Part shown: positions 9,841 to 19,081 of the stretch, in pieces | Layout of the letters: each line of letters starts with the position of its first letter | Numbering within the stretch: the stretch's first letter is position 1 | From: Asterionellopsis glacialis | Taxonomy: Eukaryota > Bacillariophyta > Plagiogrammaphyceae > Rhaphoneidales > Asterionellopsidaceae | NCBI GenBank assembly: GCA_014885115.2 | Contig: WKLE02001216.1 | Span: 1-60,402 of the forward strand | Direction of reading: 5' to 3' | DNA length: 60,402 bases | Notes under the pieces: generated by a model | What the model was told of the DNA's origin: nothing | Database searches by the model: none | Seen by the model: only the letters and a program-made list of their open reading frames with translations | Program-made: the position numbers and the translations under genes

Positions 9841-11833
9841 GACTAATTTGAAGCTTCTTGGCTCAAGCAATGTTTTGCTCTTTTACTACATGATGCCATC
9901 ACCCATCAAAATAGGGTGTCTTTTTTATGCAGTTGATTTTTATAATTGAGGAAGGCCAGTTGGTACAAAAACACTATTTCATCAACCAGATATCAAAACC
10001 ACAAATTTCCATCTTTAAATTACTATCAGGAGGGGATTTCCAGCTTTGGCTAAGCAACAGGATCCATTGTTTACATCCATGGACTAGTATTGCAAAAAAT
10101 GATAGTAGCACTCCACATATAAACAAGTTTTCCTAAAATGTCAGTAAGAGAGCTGCTTGATCAGTATTTTCTCTTCTTGTGCTGGTAGTGTTCCAAACTA
10201 TTATTTCTTTCCTTGGGTTACTTTCCAAAATTGGGTTTAAATGTATTGATTTTCTACAATGTCTATGCTCTGTAGATACCTTTTTAGCAGGCTGAAGAAA
10301 TTTTTGATATTCTGATTTGAAATTTTACTTTGGTACAGTCCAAATAAAATGACTCTTTAGCACATTTTGTCCACAGGGTCTTGTTAGCCAGAGAAATCAT
10401 TATAAACTGTAACACTCTCTGTACTATCCTTTATTTGATAATCCTCCTGTTGATTATTGTTTGTTGTTTTAATTTTTGAGTACCTTTGATGAGGAACAAC
10501 AAACCAATGCTTAACACAAAAGGCACAGGTATCATTCAGTCTCTCTTACTGTCATAAACAGTGTAGCTTGATGCTGAACTGGTGTGCTCAAAACAGCTCA
10601 AAAATATCTGTTGCTAAGCATGTCCCCAAAAATGAATGATGAGTGATCATGTATGTGGCATAATACTAACTTTTGATTAATTGTTGTTCCAAAAATTTTG
10701 GATTTACTTCAGAATTTTGAAGAGAAACCAAAAGGCTGTGAAAATTGGATTATGAAAGCTAGCTTCCTCTTGCCACCAAAATAGGTAAAAGAAACTGTTT
10801 TTTTTCAAATTTTTTGAAAAAACAAAAGAATTGTAGCTAAAGCAGTAGTCAACTATGAAAACTCATCACAATAAAATACTGATTGGATGGTACTTCAGTA
10901 AGGAAACAAATGGTTTTGTATATGTACAGGTCCATTTGATCTTATCTGAGCAGCACATTAAAAACTTTGTAGACTTACAAAGGATTTGTTTAGTCCTATA
11001 AAAAAATCTGGAGACAAAATTGGTAACAATCTGAGAGTACAGGGTGTTGCAATAAGGAGAGCCAGAGCAGTCCTCTTATTTGTGTTATCCCCAAAATTAC
11101 TACTTTTAAATGTGCAAAAAACATCAAGAAATACTCTAGAAATATATAAGCAAAACTTATAGAAAGCTTTCAAAATAATCAAATTCATGTCCCTGTGGTC
11201 CCCCCCTAGCACAAACTTCTTTTATATTCTACTACTATATTAGAGCCACCATTTTTATGATAGAATTCTTTAGTAACTGCATTTCTTAATACTTTTCTTA
11301 TTTAGGTTTCAAGTAAATAACTTTGTACCAAAAAAGGGTATCAAAACTACTTTGCTATGGTGCAACTTCTGCAAATTGTAGCTTAGGATTTTAAAAGAAA
11401 TCAATACAATATAAGCACATTCCTGCTCAAAAGCTACTTTAAAAAAATATTTATTGCTAGCCATTTGTTTTGTTGTTTACAAACATGGAGGGCAAGTAGA
11501 AAGCTTTTTTATAAACTTTTTTCTTTTAACTCAATATTTCAAAAAGTGATTTTGGTGGCATATTAGTGGAACCAGAGAATAGTCTGAATAATTGAATGAG
11601 GGGTATAAGAATGCACTCACTAAATCCAATTACAAGCATCTGGTACCACTGCTGGTTTTGATATGTACTGCATTTGAACTGCACTTGAGGTAAAATAAAA
11701 TAATGCCTCTAATGCTTTATGAGTGTGTAAATGCTGCTGCTAATCATGGCATTAAAGAGTGTCCTCTCTTGGAATTACTCAATCAACAAGGCATTTTCTG
11801 GGGGAGGTGCCACTAAATGCTTTAAATAATGAT

Positions 11834-11911
11834 ACACCTACACATTTTTAAAAGTAAAAAAATAGTAAACTTACACCTACAAGTTTTTAAAAGTGAAAAA
11901 ATAGTAAACTT
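11834..11911 (+). repeat. Tandem 39-bp duplication
   Basis: Two adjacent copies, 11834-11872 and 11873-11911, both starting ACACCTACA and ending AATAGTAAACTT, with three or four differences. Non-coding. Confidence 0.85.
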
Positions 11912-12377
11912 ATAAAATCTAGATTGATGTTATTGTGTTTTAATAGTTCCTTTGATGATGACCATGTTTTATGATGAAATAAAAGAGTAATTGCCCCTTG
12001 ATATAGCAGGACTGGACTAGGCTTTTTGGTTGGTAGTATTCTTATGTCAAAGTACTACTTGGTAAGTGTGCATTGTTTTTTATTGTTGCCCACAAAATCC
12101 AAGCAAATTGTCGCACACCCACATATAGTAGTAGCACAATCATTCAGCTGTGGCCTTCACTTAGTAGCACAATCATTCTTTCAAAACATGTAAAAGAGGA
12201 AGGGATTCTCTATTTTCCATTTGATGTGGGTAGATCCAATCTTTTCTTTCTGAAGTTTCATCTAAAGCCCAATCTCTATCTCTATATCCTATAATCCTAT
12301 AATCCTACTGAATATCTGTGAGTATACATATGCTTCCAAACACCATATTGACAATAAAAATATACAAATAATGGAAT

Positions 12378-12612
12378 GAATTTATTATTTAATCCTTGTA
12401 TCTAAATTTAATAAAAAATATGCAGAAGCCATAGGATAATAATACCTTGTCCCCCCCCTTTATTGATCTATAACACATTTGTGTCATCCATATTGTGACC
12501 AACCACTCTCTCAACAGCTCACTCAACAATTTGACCCTTGTTTTATTATTTAATCATGTAAATTTAAATAAAAAATTATAAAGAACAAGCCATTGGATAA
12601 TAGTACCTTGTC
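12378..12612 (+). repeat. Dispersed duplication of about 75 bp
   Basis: The segments 12378-12455 and 12542-12612 share TTTATTATTTAATC, AAATTTAATAAAAAAT-like, AAGCCATAGGATAAT/AAGCCATTGGATAAT and ACCTTGTC in the same order. The copies are diverged by substitutions and small indels, consistent with old repeat DNA. Confidence 0.65.
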
Positions 12613-14894
12613 TGTTCTATTAAAAATTGTTTTCCAAATGTACCTCCTGCTAAAATTGCTTAAGGGGGCATGCTTTTGTCTCAGTTTATACATAGTCATT
12701 CAATGATCCTTTATCACTTGTTCTCCCCATCTGAACTACTCCCAACCTCTACAAATTGGGGTATTTGTTTGTGTTGTTCATATGTGGGTATAATCCTCAA
12801 TGAGCAAGAGATCTTTTGTTTAGTAGTAGATAATTTTTACTTCATTTCAAAATGACTTTGGTGCTTCCTTTGACTTTCTTTGCTGTGTGTTGATCATTAA
12901 ATTGTGCAACAATTAGGGTGGATCTCAGTTCCTTGGTAACTGATCATCAGCAAATAGTTAGAGGAGAGGCACTTCTTGATCAAAGATCCTGATTTATATA
13001 GATTATGATGGAACTGGTGAATGTATAGCTAGATCATACTAATTGAGATTCATCTGGTCTTCTAATTCTATCCAGATTGTAATCTTGTAGTCTTAAATTT
13101 ATCTTCTAAGTATAAGGTTTTCTGTTTAAGTTAATTTTAAGTACAAGATAACTTTGTTCATCAAGTCCTTGAAATTTTAATCATACCATCAGTAACAAAA
13201 CTATATATCAGTATATCAGTATAAGAAGCTCTGTTACTTTATGTCTGGGTCCATTGTGAGTTCATCAAACAAGCCATTTATTGCCTCTTTATCCTCACTT
13301 TCCAAGAAGTCACAAGGTATTCTCACTACTGTAGTTCCACAAAATGTCACTTGATCATGAATAATAATCATAATTATTTTCAGCATCATCATCATTATAA
13401 TGAGTATTTCTAGTACAGTAGCTATTATCTCAATCATCATATCTACCCAAATGTATTCTTTCCTTGTTGTATTCCTATAATGGTCATCATGAGAGGCACT
13501 ATCATCATTGTTCTTCTTTGATTCATTATTACACATTCCTGAAGTTTTTCTTCACCAACAACACCAATATTGGTTGTTAATAAGTTTGTAGTCCTAGACA
13601 TCTGCTTCTTTCTTCCTTGGCTATTATATTTTTAAAATTACAGACTTAAGACTCTTCAAATGCTAAATCTTGGCATGAACTCAAATTCTTTATTCTATGC
13701 AGAATGTTGATTATAATGGACTAATAAGGAGGCCATGCAACTTTCTAATGGGCTCAAGGAGGCTCAAGGAGGCTCAAGTGACTCTTCTGTTTCCAAGAAA
13801 ATAGAGCATTAGTAAAGATCTATATCCCCCCTATACTCTATTTTGAACCCTAAGATGATATTGTATAAGAGCTAAAGAAGCAGTAGGCAGAATACTAGCA
13901 AATAAAGTGAATTGAAAATATCTAATATTTAACATCATGTGTCTAAATGGAAATTGGTCTGTAGGCCACTAATTTTGACATCTGCCCCATAAAAGCCCTA
14001 GCACAGAGAGGGTTTTTGGGTACCTGTACCCAAAAAGCATACAAACCAGAGATGTGTCCTTTGCAACTCTTGGCTTGCTAGCAGTGCTACTTATAATTTT
14101 GTATCAATGACAATAGACCTTGTGTTATCATGATAGTGGTATGAGTTCTTTGATGCATATGGATCTTGAGGAGAATTTCTGGTGTGAACAGAAGACCATC
14201 AGGAATCCATGCAACATTAGGTTACACTAATTCATGCAGGACTTTGTCTTGGGGAGAGCACCCCATCTGGGGAACTTCCCATTTTCTGGAGTGGTTCTTG
14301 ACTAGACAATATTTAGACAATTTCTATTACTAAAATTAATGACTGGTCCCAATCCAGAATCTAGTACTATCACTTTGAATCCAAGGTGGTAGAGGGTTTA
14401 AAAGCACTAAAGGCACTTCAGATGTCTCAGGAGCTTTTATTATATCAATTTCCAATTTGTTGGAGGAGCCTGATTGAATTAAATGAAAAACAACTGGGTT
14501 ACTGCTAAATGAAATGGTAGTACTGACTTGACAGTGAACTCTTGCCAGATCCAATAACAGTAATACCTCAAAAAACACTTGTTTGCAACTGTATGGTCTG
14601 CTCTTCTAGTTTTTTACCTGCAATGTTCTTTATTCTTTGTCCTTCCCTGATTGGTACAAAGCTCCTCAGCATGTTATACTGTTAATCTGGTAACAAACAC
14701 TAATAACTGCAAATTTGGTCAATCATCATATTGCAGTCCTCCTTGCCCAGGAAACATAAAGGAGCTGCTATCTCCTCATTTTTCCACTTTCTACCACCAG
14801 TGCAGCAACAGGCCATTTGTGTAAAAATTCCTTTTTTTCAGATATGCAGCACTTTTTACAGTTCTATACTTAGTTGAGATTGCTTTTAGCAGTA

Positions 14895-15201
14895 CAGTCC
14901 ATACCCACCAATAAGAAATGATGCATTTCTTAGGTCAAGCTTGGAATTTTTGTCCTAAATAAGAAATTCCAAGCTTGAAAAATTGCATTATTTCTTATTT
15001 TGCAAATTTTAGGGCTAGGGTTAAAAAATCTTCAAGAAAAATGGCATTTATTTTTTATATAAGGTTAATTCTTCATTGTGATGTCATGATAGCATTTTCA
15101 ATAAGAAATTTTTCTTATTTCAAACTTGGAACTTTGCTAGAAAATAGGAAATTTCAAGCTTGGAAAAATGTCATGCATTTCTTATTGGTAGGTGTGGACT
15201 G
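14895..15201. mobile_element. MITE-like inverted-repeat element (~307 bp), non-coding
   Basis: The left end reads CAGTCCATACCCACCAATAA (14895 onward). The right end, reverse-complemented, reads CAGTCCACACCTACCAATAA (back from 15201), so the terminal inverted repeats match over about 26 bp with two mismatches. The left flank is TA and the right flank CA, so a TA target duplication with one decayed base is possible. CAGT-type ends with TA flanks recall Tc1/mariner elements. The interior repeats AAGAAAT and CAAGCTTGGAA in both orientations, giving a foldback structure. There is no transposase, so it would be non-autonomous. It lies in the CpG-void block. Confidence 0.6.
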
Positions 15202-16941
15202 CATTTCTCTCAAGAACAACAGGAGTGTCACTATCATCACTTGTGATACATCAAGAGATAGTAATACCTGAGGATTTTCTTTAGATTCTAACAAGCTCCA
15301 CTTCTGTCTATCAACAAACAACAGAGCAAAACAACAATATGTTTGTCATTATTGTTACCACATCTAGTATACTACTACTCTAACCAATATGAATACACAG
15401 TATCATAATGTCTTCTCTTGGACACATTGTTCTCAATATTTACAATTTTTAAAGTGCTCTACATATATACTGTATCATCATCTGGTGGCACATACAGGTT
15501 GCAGCTGCTTCTTAATTGTGGACTTGTCTACTAGTGGATTTGTCTTGTCTGCATTTGGCACCAGGCAACAGGGAGTTGACAGTATTATGATATCAAATAT
15601 TGCATTATTATTACCTTTGCTATATATGTGCATATTTATTTTACTTGATGTGTGGGTTCTTTTTAATTCTTTGTGGAAGGGACAGATGTATTATTATTTG
15701 GTATTTTTGTCCTCATGCTTGCAGTACTCAAATACTATATTGCTTTGTGGATTTATATTTGATAGAGACATCCTCAATTCTTGAATTGGTGTCCTGATCA
15801 GTGCAAACAAAGTAAAAGTGATGATGAGGAAATGCAATATAAAGAAACAGAATGGCAAAAAAGGTGTGGGCCACAGAAACACAGTTTCCAGGTGATCAAC
15901 AGGATAAGAGGACTACACCAGGTACAGTAGTATTGGTACTAGCTATCTGCACCAATTTTCTATCTTCTAGAAGCATCTATTTCTTAAAATACTGTACATA
16001 TCCCAAAATCAAATCCACTCTTATAAAAAAATGAAGGAAAAAGAGTTCCAAATTGATATGAAATGAATCAAAAGCATGACAGGGATTATTTCAGTCATGC
16101 AACAGTACTAGGAGATACTTTATGTCATCTAATGAAAGATTTCTATGTAAATCCTCCAGCTTCATGACTCCCAGTCATGTGTGACAACCTCTTATTTTTT
16201 TCCCCACTTTTCTTACTAGGATTCCACAGTCAGCTTTGCCTCCCAGTACCTATAGTGGGTCTCTGGCAGGCTGTGTGACTAAATGGTGTTTTTATACCAT
16301 ACTTAATATAGATGCAGGCAGCTACAATGCACAATATTGCCTCAGATATAAATTAGTTTACTTATTATTATATTAAATCAAAAGCAACTACTCTGAATAT
16401 GGCTTCAACACTGTAGAAAAAAATTGATCTAAAAATGGAAAGTCAGCTTGATGAAAATGAGAATACAACCAATCTACCAGCTAGAGCCAAAAGATAAAGA
16501 GAAGAGCCCAGAATATCAGAATATTTTGATTATGAGAAATTTACAAACAAGTACCAAAAACATCCAAAAGAATCAAAACCTAGAATCATAGCAAGCAACA
16601 TGTCATTCAAAAAAGTAGCATTTGAAGAAAATTGGAAAAATCTAGAAGATATTACAAACAACAGGCACCACCAAAAGGAGCCCAAGATAGAGCATTGTCT
16701 GGACTATCTAAGCATAAAAATTTAGCCCCATCTGCCCCCCACCCCAAAAAACCAGCATAGAGTACATAAAACTTAATCAAAAACATTTGGACTTAGATTT
16801 AGCTCCCTCCACAGCAAAAAATCACAAAACATTAAAGGTAGTATATGTGTAATTATTGATTCTGTGCTGTTCTTCTTGCCTGCCCATGACACAAACTCAC
16901 AGCAAATAGATCATGATGATGTTCAACAAACTTCTAAAACA

Positions 16942-17750
16942 CGATCAAAACAAACATCACAAGCATACTAACATAAAAAGGATAAAGACAGTCATGCTAG
17001 TATATATCTCAAATAAGGTTTACTTGTTGTTTTTCTTGCCTTTGACAATGTCCCGCTGACACACTAAACCAGAGGATACACTCACTTCACAACCATGAGA
17101 AGATACACCATTTTTCACTGGTGGTGGTGGTGGTAACTGTTAAAAGCAATATGGTGATGTTGTTCCTTGTATGGTTTGAATGTCACTGCTTCTGTGATGA
17201 CTCTGTGACGACTTTACTTTGTGACGACAATGTTGTGTTTGCTACAAGCATTTGGATGGCCAGACTTAGGACCCACCACAGTCTCTAGAGAGGACAAAAT
17301 CTTAATTTTTCATCCTTAGCTCTAATAGTTTACAAATAATTTACTACTAAATATTGCTAAAGAGTGTACTCGTACTCGTAGACTGCAAAAATAAAAAATA
17401 AGACAGATTGTTTTCTTCACATGCTTTTACAACGATGGTTATGCGAATAAAAGATGTAGGACTAGTAAGTTTGTCCTCGTTGTCAACCAAACTCTTCTTT
17501 GTGACAATTGTGAGTTGTTTGTAACACAAAAGCATTATTGTAACTATGGTTGGCCAGAAAAGCAATGAGTAACACGGTGGAGGGACTTGTGTTTCGTAAT
17601 ACAGTACAGTTAGCACTCCCCGGCTTTCAATCGCAAAAATAATTTTTTTTCTAGCGCATTTTTCAGTGCAAGAGTCCCAACTGCAAACGGTACCGTAGAG
17701 ACAAGACCCAAAAAAGAGCACTTTGAACTGGCGCCGACCGATCATCGACC
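16942..17750. other. Upstream region of the cyclophilin gene
   Basis: CpG dinucleotides reappear from about 16942 and are normal by 17200, marking the right edge of the CpG-void block. A TCTCTAGAGAGG palindrome lies near 17281. An antisense open frame of 159 codons overlaps the cyclophilin start but has no domain and no supporting composition. No gene is called here. Confidence 0.55.
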
Positions 17751-18637
17751 ATGGGGGAAAACGCCCCACCTTACACCCACGTCCAGTTCGACACAAACAT
17801 CGTAAGAAGTAATGAAATGCCACCATCCAAGTTATTTCATAAATTCATCTCTAAAATAGAAGTTACTGACTATGATCCGTACTTGTTGTATTTTGTTGTC
17901 TTGCTACTCATCTTGTACACCACAGGGGACTTTTACAATCGAGTTATACTATCGGCATGCACCCAGGACATGCTATAATATTTCAGCACTTGCTCATTCG
18001 GGGTACTATGACGGAACTATATTTCATCGGATTATCAGCGACTTTATGGTTCAGGGTGGCGACCCGACTGGAACAGGTGAGTGATTTTTGACACGGAATA
18101 CGACGCACAACTACATTTTTCTTTTCTTTTGACTCACATCGGCATACCAATTAATCGTCTGTTTGATCGCACATGCACGACCAATAGGCAGAGGGTAAGA
18201 AAAAGTATTTGAAGCGCCATGTTGTGATTGGTCCATCTTTGGATTACGTCGTTTGCTAATTTAATCCTTTCTCTTCTAACGTAATTTGCAGAGGGGAGAG
18301 CGTTTACGGAGGCAAGTTCGAAGATGAAATTACTAGAAATCTAAAACATACGGGAGCCGGAGTTGTTTCTATGGCAAATGCAGGACCAAATACTAATGGA
18401 TCGCAGTTTTTCATTACCCTTAAATCCACACCTTTTCTCGATGGAAAGCATACTATCTTTGGTCGGATTTATTCTGGTATGGGGGTGATTCAGAGAATGG
18501 GGATGGTTGCCACTGATGACGAAGACCGACCTAAAAGCCCAATAACAATACACTCGGCAAAATCCTTCCGTGGGCCACCTCCACCAAAAAGTGAGAAAGG
18601 TGCTGTTACCCAGCACGCTCGGATAACAGCAGGATAG
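17751..18637 (+). CDS. PPIL1-type cyclophilin (peptidyl-prolyl isomerase)
   Basis: Four coding exons: 17751-17801, 17926-18076, 18188-18194 (7 nt) and 18292-18637, giving 184 residues. The product follows PPIL1/Cyp18-type cyclophilins along its length: [64 protein letters not shown] and [11 protein letters not shown]. Catalytic residues are present: Arg in FHRI, Phe and Gln in FMVQGG, and Phe in QFFITL. PPIL1 catalyses proline isomerisation in the activated spliceosome; a role in splicing here is inferred from the family. The 7-nt exon restores both the frame and the GRGGES signature. A C-terminal basic tail of about 25 residues ([10 protein letters not shown]...) extends beyond the fold. It is convergent with the tandem-repeat gene. 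Confidence 0.93.
18188..18194 (+). other. Seven-nucleotide microexon of the cyclophilin gene
   Basis: The exon GCAGAGG is flanked by CCAATAG on the left and GTAAGA on the right. Joining exon 2 (phase 1), these seven bases and exon 4 spells GGA ACA GGC AGA GGA GGG GAG AGC, which is G-T-G-R-G-G-E-S, the invariant cyclophilin turn. The two introns would be 111 and 97 nt, typical for this window. Confidence 0.75.
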
Positions 18638-19081
18638 TTTCCACCTGTATAGCTTTTGTTGGCTTAGTATAGAAGATATGGTTACGTAAATAATAGTGCA
18701 TTCTCCTTGACCCTGCGACAACCTATTTATGAGGAGCGAAAAGCTTTAGATGCCGTGCATCGCAATTGAAGTATGGACCGGTTGAAAGTGTGTAATTCAT
18801 GTTTTGCGCGAGCAGAGGCACAGTACACTCGCATGCTTCAAAGCATTCTTGGCCGACGCTGAGTAGTTGAACAAACCAGTAAGTTTGAAGGACTGAGTAG
18901 GTCACGAGCAGGCGAGAAGCACTGATTGTGAATATGTCCAACAGAATTGATTTTTATTTTTTGGATGACCAGCGAACTGCAGAGCATCTGTAGCTCATTC
19001 GTGCACTGCCAAAAATTCATCTCACTTCGGAGGGGCTCTACCCACTGTTGTTTCCTTGTCTTTCAAAGTTTGATGTCCATA
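18638..19081. other. Convergent intergenic region
   Basis: 444 bases between the stop codons of the cyclophilin and the tandem-repeat gene. No exon, repeat or RNA gene seen. Confidence 0.6.

Larger units (their letters stand above)
9841..16941. other. CpG-void, AT-rich, gene-free block (~7.1 kb)
   Basis: Reading every line, I find a single CG dinucleotide (about 12112) between 9841 and 16941, whereas the flanking genes have many per 100 bp. TG and CA are common, as expected if methylated CpG decayed by deamination. No reading frame longer than about 130 codons is open, and none has a recognisable domain. Inside are a MITE-like element (14895-15201), a 39-bp tandem duplication (11834-11911) and a dispersed duplication (12378-12455 and 12542-12612). 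The stretch 16440-16700 reads as Lys/Glu/Asn-rich codons with scattered stops, possibly a decayed coding fragment. The best reading is old, heavily methylated repeat DNA; the original element type cannot be named. Confidence 0.75.

Noticed and set aside
15389..15784. Possible Copia RNase H trace (STSGFVLSAFG)
   Set aside because: The resemblance is about ten residues inside otherwise unrelated hydrophobic sequence and neighbouring frames lack reverse transcriptase or integrase motifs. Not enough to name an element.
17347..17826. 159-codon minus-strand frame overlapping the cyclophilin start
   Set aside because: Antisense to a well-supported gene, Cys- and hydrophobic-rich noise, no domain.
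18081..18291. Single-intron alternative for the cyclophilin gene
   Set aside because: It keeps the frame but uses a weak GTGATT donor instead of the adjacent GTGAGT and yields GTGEGES, losing a conserved residue; the microexon model fits better. Kept as the refuting alternative.
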